Assembly: GCA_016711265.1 (NCBI GenBank)
Contig: JADJTI010000006.1
Location: forward strand, 558,001 to 622,000
DNA: 64,000 nt
Source of the DNA: Austwickia sp.
Lineage (GTDB): Bacteria > Actinomycetota > Actinomycetes > Actinomycetales > Dermatophilaceae
Direction: 5' to 3'
Numbering within the stretch: position 1 is the stretch's first letter; each line of letters starts with the position of its first letter. Shown piece after piece: positions 8,535 to 16,825 of this stretch. The notes beneath the pieces were generated by a model, which made no database searches, was not told where the DNA came from, and saw only the letters and a list, made by a program, of their open reading frames with translations. The position numbers and the translations under genes are program-made.

Positions 8535-9668
8535 TCACCCGCCGACCTCGCGGCAGGCGCGGTACAGGTCACCCCAGCCCTCCCGGTCGCGGACCACGGC
8601 CTCCAGGTACTCCCGCCAGGCCACCACATCCGTGACCGGGTCCTGGACCACGGCGCCGAGCAGGCCGGCCGCGACGTCGCGAGCCGTCAGCCCGCCGTCC
8701 CCGAAGTGCGCCGCCAGCGCGATACCGCTGGTCACAACCGAGATCGCCTCGGCCGTCGACAAGGTCGCGGTAGGGGACTTCACCCTGGTCCGGCCATCCG
8801 CGCTCACCCCGGAACGCAACTCCCGGAACACCCGCACGACCCGGCGGATCTCTTCGGCGGCACTCGGCAGCTCGGGCAAGTCCAGCGCCGCCCCCAACTC
8901 GGCCACCCGCCGTACCACGATGCCCACTTCGTCCTCCTCGTTCGCGGGCAGCGCCAGGACCACCGTGGCGAACCGCCTCCGCAGCGCCGCCGACATGTCG
9001 TTGATCCCACGGTCGCGGTCGTTCGCGGTGGCGATCACGGAGAACCCCTTCACGGCCTGCACCTGTTCGCCGAGCTCGGGAACCGGGAGGGTCTTCTCCG
9101 AGAGCGTGGTGATCAGGGCGTCCTGCACGTCCGAGGGCATCCGGGTCAGCTCCTCGATGCGAGCGATCCGCCCGGTGCGCATGGCGGTCATGACCGGGGA
9201 GGGGACCAGGGCCGCGCTGCTCGGGCCTTCGGCGATCAGGCGGGCATAGTTCCAGCCGTAGCGGACCGCTTCTTCGGGGGTGCCGGCGCTGCCCTGCACC
9301 AGCAGGGTCGAGTCGCCGCTGATCGCCGCCGTCAGGTGCTCCGACACCCAGGTCTTGCCGGTCCCCGGCACGCCCAGCAGCAGCAGCGCCCGGTCGGTGG
9401 CCAGCGTGGCCACGGCCACCTCGATGAGCCGGCGAGGCCCGACGTACTTGGGGGTGATCGCGGTACCATCGGGCAGCTCGCCGCCGAGCACAAAGGTGAG
9501 CACCGACCACGGTGAGAGCTGCCAGTTGGGCGGCCGCGGGTGGCGGCGGCGGGTGTCCTCCTCGGCGGTCTCGGCGGCAGCCAGGGCGTGCAGCTCGTCG
9601 GCGTACCGCTGTTCGGCGTGCGGACGCAGCAGCTGAGTCGGCTGAGTCGGCTGAGTCGGCAGAGTCAT
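8535..9668 (-). CDS. MoxR-family AAA+ ATPase
   Basis: The 377-residue protein has Walker A GVPGTGKT at 99-106, a Walker B-like ARIEELTRM, sensor 1 IATANDRDRG and an arginine-finger region AALRRRFA. This is a MoxR-type ATPase that probably remodels protein complexes together with the vWA protein of the same operon. The N-terminus contains a 9-bp tandem repeat coding TQPTQPTQ, absent from the core fold. ATG 9666-9668 overlaps the preceding stop by 4 bp, and 7 bp separate its stop from the DUF5682 GTG. Regulation probably comes only from the operon promoter upstream of 11574. Confidence 0.93.
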   Translation of the reverse strand: MTLPTQPTQPTQLLRPHAEQRYADELHALAAAETAEEDTRRRHPRPPNWQLSPWSVLTFVLGGELPDGTAITPKYVGPRRLIEVAVATLATDRALLLLGVPGTGKTWVSEHLTAAISGDSTLLVQGSAGTPEEAVRYGWNYARLIAEGPSSAALVPSPVMTAMRTGRIARIEELTRMPSDVQDALITTLSEKTLPVPELGEQVQAVKGFSVIATANDRDRGINDMSAALRRRFATVVLALPANEEDEVGIVVRRVAELGAALDLPELPSAAEEIRRVVRVFRELRSGVSADGRTRVKSPTATLSTAEAISVVTSGIALAAHFGDGGLTARDVAAGLLGAVVQDPVTDVVAWREYLEAVVRDREGWGDLYRACREVGG

Positions 9669-10384
9669 GGATGCTCCTGTTCGAGCCGGTGGCGCACGTC
9701 GGCGAGGTCGGCGGCGACCACCAGCAGAGGTCGCCAGCGGGAATGGCCGGGCACCAGGGCCAGTACGTCATCCAGCCTCGGTCCCACCCAGCCCGGCGGG
9801 GTCCGCAACGCCAGGAGGTGGGTGAGCCGCTGATCCTGCGGATCGGGCGGCCCGGCGCGCATCCGGTTCAGCAGCTGATCCAGGGCCGCCTCGGCCTCAC
9901 CCCGCGCCCACGGAACCGCCCTGTCCTCTGGTGTCGATGCGCCCGTCGCGACGGCCGAGGCCTTGGCGGCCCGAGCCCACTGCGCGTTCGTCGCGGCCAG
10001 CCACCGCCCGCGCTCCCCGAGCAGCTCCGCAGCCCCGGTGGCGAACGCGGGACTCCGACTGGCGGCCGACACCCACGCGGGGAGCAGGCCGGTGGGCACC
10101 ACGTATCCCGCAGACCCCGCCTGGGCCGCTACCTCTGCGGCCAGCGCCGCCGGGAGTCGCAGGATCCGCTCCGCCAGCGCCGCCGGCAGCAGCTGCCGCC
10201 CCGGTGGCGGATGGTCGGGCGCTGGGGGGTACGCCGACCACCCAGCCCAGGTGGGCGGTCCACCGGGGCCGAAGCCGCCGCGGCGGGCGGCGAGCAGGCG
10301 CGCCGCCGTACCCAGCAGCTGCGGACCCCGGCCTGGACCGGCGCCCAGGGTCGCCTCGCGGACCAGCTCGGCCCAGCCGGTCAT
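9665..10384 (-). CDS. DUF5691-like protein, N-terminal half only
   Basis: The 239-residue product begins MTGWAELVREATLGAG, resembling the W..LV..ALLGT opening of DUF5691 proteins, and contains VPTGLLPAWVSAAS and GRWLAATNAQW, like the family's LLP.LL..A and RG.WLA..N..W positions. From memory DUF5691 proteins are around 450-530 residues with a C-terminal helical-repeat half; that half is absent here. The protein ends cleanly and couples to MoxR by a 4-bp overlap, so this looks like a stable shortened form rather than a decaying gene. The start ATG 10382-10384 overlaps the stop of the SWIM-family gene. Function is unknown. Confidence 0.65.
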   Translation of the reverse strand: MTGWAELVREATLGAGPGRGPQLLGTAARLLAARRGGFGPGGPPTWAGWSAYPPAPDHPPPGRQLLPAALAERILRLPAALAAEVAAQAGSAGYVVPTGLLPAWVSAASRSPAFATGAAELLGERGRWLAATNAQWARAAKASAVATGASTPEDRAVPWARGEAEAALDQLLNRMRAGPPDPQDQRLTHLLALRTPPGWVGPRLDDVLALVPGHSRWRPLLVVAADLADVRHRLEQEHP

Positions 10385-11574
10385 GGCACAACGTCCGCGG
10401 TCACGACCCCGTCGGGCGTCCACACCGCCAACGGCAGCATCCCGTGATCGCTCACCTCGGCGGACACGGTCACCGGCTCACCACCGCCGACCGCCAGGGC
10501 AACCCACCGCAGGTCTGGGCCCTCGGCGTGACTCCTGGCCGCCCGCGCAGGCCGGATGCTGGGCCCGCGCACATCGGGCAGCACCTCGCCGTCGGCGTCC
10601 ACCCACAGCCACGGCGGATCCCCGGGGGCGGCACCGGCGTCGAGGACCGGCGCCATCGACAGGACAGCCGGGTACCGACCCAACCACGGATCCCGCGCCA
10701 GGCCCGCCGACCAGCGCCGCCGCAGCTCGGCGACGGACACGGTGGCCGGCTCGCCAGTGCGCTCGGGAGCGCCACCGCACTCGGGAGCGCCGTCGCACTC
10801 GGGAGCGCCGTCGCACTCGGGAGCGCCGTCGCACTCGGGAGCGCCGCCGCACTCGGGAGCGCCGCCGCACTCGGGAGCGCCACCATCCGGCGGTCCGCCC
10901 GGCCAGGTGTCGGGCACGTCCTGGCGGGCGCCCAGCAGCGCGCGCAGGTCATCGGGATAGAAGTGCAGCTCGGCGTCGACGTGCGCCCCCACCGGTGGGG
11001 TGTCGTCCTGCGGACGCTCACCGCGGGTCGAGAACGTCAGCAGCAAAGCGGGCCGCCCGGTCCGACGCCCCTGCAGCCACGTACGTCGACGGGTCAACAC
11101 CCCGTCGGCCTCCTCGCGGCGACCGATGACCTGCCAGGCCTCCCGCACCCCGGGGCCGGCCAGCACCCCGGCCTTGCTGGTCGGGTAGCCGACGTGCGCG
11201 GCGACCGCAGCCGCCAGCGGACCGGGCAGCTCGTCCAACCGTTGGTGAGCGATGGCGAGCGCGTACAGCTGGGCGAGTTCGGCCAGCATCCGTTCGTTCC
11301 ATCCGGTGCCCGAGGCAGCCACCCCGTTCAGACCCCGGATCCGTCCGGCCAGGCCCGGTGCCTGGGCGTCGATGAGCCGAGCCGCCATCGCGGTGAAGCG
11401 CTCCGCGCTCCGGTTCTGCACGCGCGCCAGCCCGGTCTGGAGCTGATCGTCCAGCCAGGTCAGCAGCTCGGTGACCCCGGCGTCGACGCGGGCGCGGCGC
11501 GCGGCACCGACGGCCGGCCGGCCGCTGGCCGCAGCTGGCACCGGTGACCCGCCGAGGTGCTCCACAGCGGTCAT
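10381..11574 (-). CDS. SWIM-family protein lacking the SWIM zinc finger
   Basis: The 397-residue protein aligns by eye with the C-terminal two thirds of actinobacterial SWIM zinc-finger proteins found in MoxR loci: MAARLIDAQAPGLAGRIR, RRRTWLQGRRTGRPALLL, LHFYPDDLRALLG and the ending GEPVTVSAEVSDHGMLPLAVW. The zinc finger (CxCx(n)CxH) that normally occupies the first 100 residues is missing, and I found no trace in any minus-strand frame up to the acyl-CoA dehydrogenase gene. A run of GAPEC(D/G) hexapeptides near residues 232-271 comes from an 18-bp repeat. ATG 11574 follows a GGTGGGGA ribosome-binding sequence. It is the first gene of the five-gene operon. Confidence 0.75.
   Translation of the reverse strand: MTAVEHLGGSPVPAAASGRPAVGAARRARVDAGVTELLTWLDDQLQTGLARVQNRSAERFTAMAARLIDAQAPGLAGRIRGLNGVAASGTGWNERMLAELAQLYALAIAHQRLDELPGPLAAAVAAHVGYPTSKAGVLAGPGVREAWQVIGRREEADGVLTRRRTWLQGRRTGRPALLLTFSTRGERPQDDTPPVGAHVDAELHFYPDDLRALLGARQDVPDTWPGGPPDGGAPECGGAPECGGAPECDGAPECDGAPECDGAPECGGAPERTGEPATVSVAELRRRWSAGLARDPWLGRYPAVLSMAPVLDAGAAPGDPPWLWVDADGEVLPDVRGPSIRPARAARSHAEGPDLRWVALAVGGGEPVTVSAEVSDHGMLPLAVWTPDGVVTADVVP
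10762..10881. repeat. 18-bp in-frame tandem repeat (about 6.7 copies)
   Basis: The unit is CTCGGGAGCGCC plus six variable bases (ACCGCA, GTCGCA or GCCGCA), tandem from 10762. On the minus strand it encodes GAPEC(D/G). Unit length keeps the reading frame, so copy-number changes would only lengthen or shorten a Cys-rich linker. Confidence 0.9.
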
Positions 11575-11780
11575 GCTAGGTGTCCCCACCGACAACCCAC
11601 CCCGGCCCGGCCTGGGGAGAGGCCGAGATTACCCCTCGGTACAAATGCACAGCCCTGCAAAGGCTCCCTGCCCGACACGGGTGCGCCAGAATGACGCAAC
11701 GGGCCGCCGACACTGACGATCGCCGGGCGAGCCGGTCCCAGCGAGTTCTCGGCGTCACCATCACGACAGACACCAGCGAA

Positions 11781-11830
11781 ATTCACAGCGAGATTCCACA
11801 GCGAGATTCCACAGCGAGACCACCAGCGAG
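11781..11830. repeat. 12-13 bp tandem repeat in the divergent promoter region
   Basis: Four consecutive units (attcacagcgag, attccacagcgag twice, accaccagcgag) end 11 bp before the acyl-CoA dehydrogenase ATG and overlap its likely 5' leader. They lie between the MoxR operon and the dehydrogenase gene. A role in regulation is possible but nothing else supports it. Confidence 0.7.
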
Positions 11831-11841
11831 ATAGGAAGCAC

Positions 11842-13005
11842 ATGGGTTCCGGAGCCGACTTCGACCTGTTCAAGATCTCCGACGAGCACCGCATGCTGCG
11901 CGATGTGACCCGGCAGATGGTCGAGGACAAGATCGTCCCGTTCGCCGCCGCCGTCGACGAGGAGGCCAGGTTCCCGCAGGAGGCGTACGACGCCATGCGC
12001 GAGCTGGACCTGCACGCCCCCCACATCCCCGAGGAGTACGAGGGCTCGGGTGCGGACGCCCTGGCCACGTGCATCGTGATCGAAGAGGTCGCCCGCGGGT
12101 GCGTCTCCTCCTCGTTGATCCCCGCCGTCAACAAGCTCGGGACCGTGCCGGTGCTGCTGGCCGCGAGCGAGGAGATCAAGCGTAAGTACCTGCCGCCGGT
12201 GGCTCGGGGTGAGCAGATGTTCGCCTACGGCCTGTCCGAGCGCGAAGCCGGCTCCGACACGGCGGGGATGACCTGCCAGGCCATCGCCGACGGCGACTAC
12301 TTCGTACTCAACGGGCACAAGGCGTGGATCACCAACGCCGGGGTGTCGGAGTACTACACGGTGATGGCCGTGACCGACCCCGACGGCCGTCGCGGTGCCA
12401 ATGTGACGGCGTTCATCGTGGAGAAGTCCGACGAGGGCTTCACCTTCGGTGCCAAGGAAAAGAAGATGGGCATCCAGGGCAGCCCCACCCGTGAGCTGCA
12501 CTTCGAGAACTGCCGGATCCCCAACGACCGGGTCGTCGGCAAGGTCGGCGAGGGCCTGAAGATCGCCCTGGCCACGTTGGACCACACCCGGATCACGATC
12601 GGCGCCCAGGCGGTCGGCGTGGCCCAGGGTGCGCTGGACGCGGCCGTGAAGTACGTCCAGCAGCGCGAGCAGTTCGGCAAGTCGATCTCCACGTTCCAGG
12701 GCGTGCAGTTCATGCTGGCCGACATGGCGATGGAGCTCGAGGCAGCCCGCCAACTGGTGTACGTCGCTGCCGCCAAGTCCGAGCGCAACGACAAGGACTT
12801 GTCGTTCTTCGGGGCGGCCGCCAAGTGCTTCGCCTCCGACGTCGCCGAGAAGGTGACCTCGGACGCCGTACAGCTGCTCGGTGGTGCGGGCTACACCCGC
12901 GACTTCCCGGTCGAGCGGATGATGCGCGATGCGAAGATCACCCAGATCTACGAAGGCACCAACCAGATCCAGCGGATCGTGATGGCGCGCCAGCTGCTGA
13001 AGTGA
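11842..13005 (+). CDS. fadE25: Acyl-CoA dehydrogenase, FadE25-type
   Basis: The 387-residue flavoprotein is very close to mycobacterial FadE25 in sequence: DLFKISDEHRMLRD, SLIPAVNKLGT, YGLSEREAGSD, LDHTRITIGAQAVG and DAKITQIYEGTNQIQRI. The catalytic base is the Glu of YEGTNQ. It oxidises acyl-CoA thioesters to enoyl-CoA, passing electrons to electron-transfer flavoprotein in the cytoplasm. An AGGAAG ribosome-binding sequence precedes ATG 11842. It appears to be a single-gene unit with a hairpin after the stop. Substrate chain length cannot be read from sequence. The symbol follows the mycobacterial name. Confidence 0.93.
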   Translation: MGSGADFDLFKISDEHRMLRDVTRQMVEDKIVPFAAAVDEEARFPQEAYDAMRELDLHAPHIPEEYEGSGADALATCIVIEEVARGCVSSSLIPAVNKLGTVPVLLAASEEIKRKYLPPVARGEQMFAYGLSEREAGSDTAGMTCQAIADGDYFVLNGHKAWITNAGVSEYYTVMAVTDPDGRRGANVTAFIVEKSDEGFTFGAKEKKMGIQGSPTRELHFENCRIPNDRVVGKVGEGLKIALATLDHTRITIGAQAVGVAQGALDAAVKYVQQREQFGKSISTFQGVQFMLADMAMELEAARQLVYVAAAKSERNDKDLSFFGAAAKCFASDVAEKVTSDAVQLLGGAGYTRDFPVERMMRDAKITQIYEGTNQIQRIVMARQLLK

Positions 13006-13027
13006 GCTGATCGACGTACTCCCGCGA

Positions 13028-13058
13028 CGGGGGCTCGGGGACCATCCTCGGGCCCCCG
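13028..13058 (+). terminator. Hairpin after the acyl-CoA dehydrogenase gene
   Basis: CGGGGGC at 13028-13034 pairs with GCCCCCG at 13052-13058, with a partly paired centre (TCGGGGA/TCCTCGG). It begins 22 bp after the dehydrogenase stop. There is no T-run, typical of high-GC actinobacterial terminators. Confidence 0.55.
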
Positions 13059-13289
13059 TGGTCATGCCGCAGGTGGCTTCGGTGACTCTGCCGTAGTCAG
13101 GCCGTGGTCAGGCCACCAGGCCGTGCTCAGGTGTCACTGTGGTGCGGTTCGGCGGTCGGGAACGCAGCATGGTTGACGCTCGGACGTAACCAACGGCGCC
13201 GGATTGACACCCGGCCGCCAGGCATGGGGTACGCCGGGTGGGGTACGCCGGCCACGCGCGGGTACGCCCAGCTCACCTCGGGCAACACG
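13059..13289. other. Gene-free stretch
   Basis: Between the two terminator hairpins. It contains short repeated words (GGTACGCCGG, GTGGTCAGGCCA) but no open frame with coding character, no RNA structure I recognise and no clear promoter. Confidence 0.6.
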
Positions 13290-13317
13290 AAGGGCCCGGG
13301 AGCAATCCCGGGCCCTT
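13290..13317 (-). terminator. Strong hairpin terminator of the MHS transporter gene
   Basis: AAGGGCCCGGG pairs perfectly with CCCGGGCCCTT across a 6-base loop (AGCAAT). It lies 41 bp after the transporter stop on the minus strand. The 11-bp perfect GC stem makes this one of the clearest terminators here. Confidence 0.8.
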
Positions 13318-13358
13318 CGGTGATGCGGTGATGCAGGAGACTGTGAGCCGCTTCGGGA

Positions 13359-14726
13359 TCAGTGACCCGACATGGTGTGCAGCGGCTCCTGCGACTTGTC
13401 CTTGACGAAGAACACGGCCGTGAGGCTGATCAAGGCCACGATCGTCAGGTACGGCGCGACGGCGACCACCGTGCCGTACGTCTTCTGCAGGTACTCGGCG
13501 ATCGTCGGGGCGAACGCGCCACCCAACACGGCGCCCAGAGCGTAGGCGATGGACACCCCGGACAGGCGTACCCGCACCGGGAACAGTTCGGCGAACATCG
13601 CGGACTGGGGGCCGTAGGTCAGGCCCTCGGGGATGGCGATCAGCACCAGGGCCAGCCCGACCAGGGTCAGGTTCTTCTGCTCGACGCCTTCCTTGACCAG
13701 CCAGAAGATCGGGAAGCACATCAGCGCCATCGCGATGTAGCCGACCTTGTAGACGAAGGTGCGGCCCTTGCGGTCCGACCATGCGGCCGCGGCGAAGGTG
13801 ACGACGATCCACAGAGCGGAGGCGACCATCGTCCAGAGCAGGATGCTGGGCACCGAGAAGCCGCCGACCTTGTTGGCGTAGCCGAGGATGAAGCCACCGA
13901 CCAACATGTACCCCAGGGCCTGGGTGCCCATGAAGGTCAGGGCGCCGATCAGGACGCGCTTGCCGTCCGTCTTCATGAGCTCCTTGAGCGGGGAGGTCGC
14001 GTTCTTCTTGGCTTCCTTCAGCTCCAGGAACACCGGGCTGTCCTCAACGTTGTTGCGGACCCAGTTGCCGGCGAAGATCAGGATGATCGAGAACAGGAAC
14101 GGCAGCCGCCAGCCCCAGTCGAGGAACGCGGCCGGGCTCATGACATTGGTCAGGATCAACAAGACAGCGCTGGCCAGCACCATGCCGCCGGGCACACCCA
14201 TCTGCGGGTAGGCGCCCATCCAGCCACGCTTGCCGTGCGGCGCGTGCTCCACCGCGAGCATCGCGGCCCCGCCCCATTGGCCACCGGCGGCGAAGCCTTG
14301 CAGGCAGCGCAGCAGGATCAGCAGGATCGGCGCACCGACGCCGATCTGCTGGGTGGTCGGCAGCAGACCGATCAGCGCCGTGGCGGCACCCATCCCGACC
14401 ATGGTGAAGACGAGCACGAACCGGCGGCCCAGCTTGTCTCCGAGCGGGCCCATGGCCACCGCGCCCAGCGGCCGGAAGAAGAAGGCCACACCGACGGTCG
14501 CCAGGGCGGCCAACTGGTTCCACTCGCCCAGGCCGCTGAAGAACAGCTTGCCGAAGACGATGCTGGCGACCAGGGCGTAGATGAAGTAGTCATACCATTC
14601 GATGGTCGTACCGAACATCGTCGCGATCGAGACGCGGCGGTACTCGGCGGTCGACGTGGTCGGGGCGGCGACATCACGGATGATGTCCGGCTCACCAAGC
14701 TCGACGTGATGGTGCTCTTTCGACAT
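13359..14726 (-). CDS. MHS-family MFS transporter (metabolite:H+ symporter)
   Basis: The 455-residue protein has twelve predicted membrane segments and the MHS (ShiA/ProP/KgtP) signatures ATMFGTTIEWYDYFIYA in helix 1, the loop 2-3 motif GPLGDKLGRRFVL and RCLQGFAAGGQWGG in helix 4. It probably imports an organic acid, betaine or similar solute by proton symport. AGGACAG precedes the ATG at 14724-14726. It is monocistronic, with a terminator at 13290 and a 346-bp leader region before LigB. Substrate is not predictable. Confidence 0.9.
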   Translation of the reverse strand: MSKEHHHVELGEPDIIRDVAAPTTSTAEYRRVSIATMFGTTIEWYDYFIYALVASIVFGKLFFSGLGEWNQLAALATVGVAFFFRPLGAVAMGPLGDKLGRRFVLVFTMVGMGAATALIGLLPTTQQIGVGAPILLILLRCLQGFAAGGQWGGAAMLAVEHAPHGKRGWMGAYPQMGVPGGMVLASAVLLILTNVMSPAAFLDWGWRLPFLFSIILIFAGNWVRNNVEDSPVFLELKEAKKNATSPLKELMKTDGKRVLIGALTFMGTQALGYMLVGGFILGYANKVGGFSVPSILLWTMVASALWIVVTFAAAAWSDRKGRTFVYKVGYIAMALMCFPIFWLVKEGVEQKNLTLVGLALVLIAIPEGLTYGPQSAMFAELFPVRVRLSGVSIAYALGAVLGGAFAPTIAEYLQKTYGTVVAVAPYLTIVALISLTAVFFVKDKSQEPLHTMSGH

Positions 14727-15072
14727 TGTCTGTCCTCATGAGGTGGGGCTTTCGGGAGGCCGCGCGCCGGGGTTCAGGGGCCCAGGTCGGCGGCGAGAGG
14801 CGGTACGGCTACCGCGGAGTAATGGCGCGTCGCTTCCATATTGTCGCTGGCGCGTCACACAAGAAGCTGAGCTTGAAGGTAAGGCGCCCGTCCGAATCGA
14901 AGCAAGGCATTCGCTGATTTCGGGGGTGTGTCGAGCGTCGAGCGGTCGCTTCTCCGGATGAGCGGCAGGTGCCGACCATCGCGGACGTGCGCTGTAACAG
15001 CCATCGACGCCAGCGTCTCCCCGTTGTCACAAGCGGGGTCGCGATAGTGCCCTGACGTGGGATTCTTGGGCC
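14727..15072. other. Divergent intergenic region between the transporter and ligB
   Basis: 346 bp without a gene, holding the promoters of both divergent genes. The part 14820-14920 is comparatively AT-rich. I see no long inverted repeat and no riboswitch I recognise. Confidence 0.6.
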
Positions 15073-16770
15073 ATGCTCTTGGCTGAGGTGGTCGCGGCGT
15101 CCAGCGCAGTGGCGGCGACGGCATCGCGATCCGCAAAGGTCGCCACGGTCGCCGCGGCACTGGTCAACGCCCAGGACGACGTCGAGGTCGTGGCCTGCTA
15201 CCTGGCCGGCACCCTGCCCCAGCGACGCCTCGGGGTGGGCTGGCGGTCCCTGCAGACGCTTCCTCCCGCGGCCACGACGCCCTCCCTTGATGTCCCGACC
15301 GCCCAACGAGCGCTCGCCGATCTGGCGGCCGCCGGCGGCCCCGGCTCCGGCGCGCGACGCGCGGCCACGCTGGCCGCGCTGATGTCGGCGGCCACCGAGC
15401 CGGAGCAGCGCTTCCTGGTCCAGCTGATCACCGGCACCACCCGCCAGGGCGCCCTCGACGGGGTGATGATCCAGGCCGTCGCGCTCGCCTCCGGGGTTCC
15501 AGAAGACCTGGTGAGACGGGCCACGATGCTCGCGGGCGACAGCGCCGCGGTGGCCGCCATCGCTCTGGGTGCCGAGGATCCGGCAGCGGCCGCGGCGGCC
15601 GTCGCGGCGATCCGGCTGAAGGTCGGCCGACCGCTGCGCCCGATGCTGGCGGCCAGCGCCCCGGAGGTGGAGCAGGCGATGGCGCTGGTTGCCCCCGAGG
15701 GCAAGCCGGTAGCGGTCGAGGGCAAGATCGACGGGATCCGCATCCAGGTGCACGCTGACGACTCGCCGGTGAACCGCGTGGTGCGGGTGTTCACCCGCAC
15801 CGGGGACGAAGTGACCCGGCGCCTCCCGGAGGTGGTCGAGGTCGTTGAAGGCCTGGTCGCCGGCCAGACCGGCCAGACCGACCAGACCGGCCAGACCGAC
15901 CAGACCGGCCAGACCGACCAGACCGGCCAGACCGGCCAGACCGGCCAGACCGGCAGGGGCGGGACGGTGTTCGACGGGGAGGCGATCGCGCTGCGTGCCG
16001 ACGGCCACCCGCAGCCCTTCCAGGTCACCGGCGCCCGCACCGCCAGCGCGCGGTCGGTGGACCTGCTGCGCGCTCAGGTGCCGTTGACGACGTACCTGTT
16101 CGACGTGCTCCGGCTGGATGGCACGGACCTGATCGATGAACCAGCCCACCTCCGGTACGCCGCGTTGGACGCCGTGGTGCCCGCCGCGAACCGGGTGCCG
16201 CGGCTGATCACCGCCGACCCGGGTGAGGCCACCGCGTTCTTCGACGACATCGTCGCCGCCGGTCACGAGGGGGTGGTCGTCAAAGCGCTGGAGCGGCCGT
16301 ACGCCGCCGGCCGCCGCGGCTCGGGCTGGGTGAAGGTCAAGCCGCGGCACACCCTGGACCTGGTGGTCCTCGGCGTCGAATGGGGCAGCGGCCGGCGTAC
16401 TGGCTTCCTGAGCAATCTGCACCTGGGCGCCCGCGACGCCGCGACCGGCGAGTTCGTGATGCTCGGCAAGACGTTCAAGGGGATGACGGACCAGATGCTC
16501 AACTGGCAGACCCGGCGTTTCCTGGAGCTGGAGACCGGCCGGGACGGGCACATCGTCTGGGTGCGGCCCGAGCAGGTGGTGGAGATCGGGTACGACGGCC
16601 TGCAACGTTCGTCGCGGTACCCCGGTGGGCTGGCCCTGCGGTTCGCGCGGGTGATCCGCTACCGCGACGACAAGCCGGCCGCGCAGGCGGACACCATGGA
16701 CACCGTGCGGTCGTCGTACCAGCGATCTCTGGGTGAACCGCTCGTCCCCCCTAGCCCGGCGACCGACTAA
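15073..16770 (+). CDS. ligB: ATP-dependent DNA ligase, LigB type
   Basis: The 565-residue protein follows the mycobacterial LigB plan: an N-terminal DNA-binding domain (GELPQR-like GTLPQRRLGVGW, near residue 45), then adenylation and OB domains. The AMP-accepting lysine is K218 in EGKIDGIR. Later motifs are GEAIALR, GHEGVVVKALERPYAAGRRG, WVKVKPRHTLDLVV and RPEQVVEIGYDGLQRSSRYPG (split here for length into family positions near residues 400-540). It seals nicks using ATP; bacteria also carry the essential NAD-dependent LigA, so LigB is an accessory repair ligase. A 30-residue QTG/QTD repeat is inserted between motifs Ia and III, which explains the length above the usual 507 or so. Confidence 0.93.
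   Translation: MLLAEVVAASSAVAATASRSAKVATVAAALVNAQDDVEVVACYLAGTLPQRRLGVGWRSLQTLPPAATTPSLDVPTAQRALADLAAAGGPGSGARRAATLAALMSAATEPEQRFLVQLITGTTRQGALDGVMIQAVALASGVPEDLVRRATMLAGDSAAVAAIALGAEDPAAAAAAVAAIRLKVGRPLRPMLAASAPEVEQAMALVAPEGKPVAVEGKIDGIRIQVHADDSPVNRVVRVFTRTGDEVTRRLPEVVEVVEGLVAGQTGQTDQTGQTDQTGQTDQTGQTGQTGQTGRGGTVFDGEAIALRADGHPQPFQVTGARTASARSVDLLRAQVPLTTYLFDVLRLDGTDLIDEPAHLRYAALDAVVPAANRVPRLITADPGEATAFFDDIVAAGHEGVVVKALERPYAAGRRGSGWVKVKPRHTLDLVVLGVEWGSGRRTGFLSNLHLGARDAATGEFVMLGKTFKGMTDQMLNWQTRRFLELETGRDGHIVWVRPEQVVEIGYDGLQRSSRYPGGLALRFARVIRYRDDKPAAQADTMDTVRSSYQRSLGEPLVPPSPATD
15865..15954. repeat. 9-bp in-frame tandem repeat inside ligB (10 copies)
   Basis: The unit cagaccggc / cagaccgac encodes QTG or QTD and is repeated ten times. 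It falls in a loop of the nucleotidyltransferase domain, directly after the EVVEGLVAG segment. All copies keep the frame. Confidence 0.92.
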
Positions 16771-16825
16771 TGTTCCCCGCTAGTGCCAGAGCCAGGTGTG
16801 CAGGTGCGCAGGTATGGAGGTTCCC

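Noticed and set aside
11575..11841. A hidden SWIM zinc finger upstream of the SWIM-family gene
   Set aside because: No CxC...CxH is present in the minus-strand frames, and the sequence is ordinary divergent-promoter DNA with short repeats.
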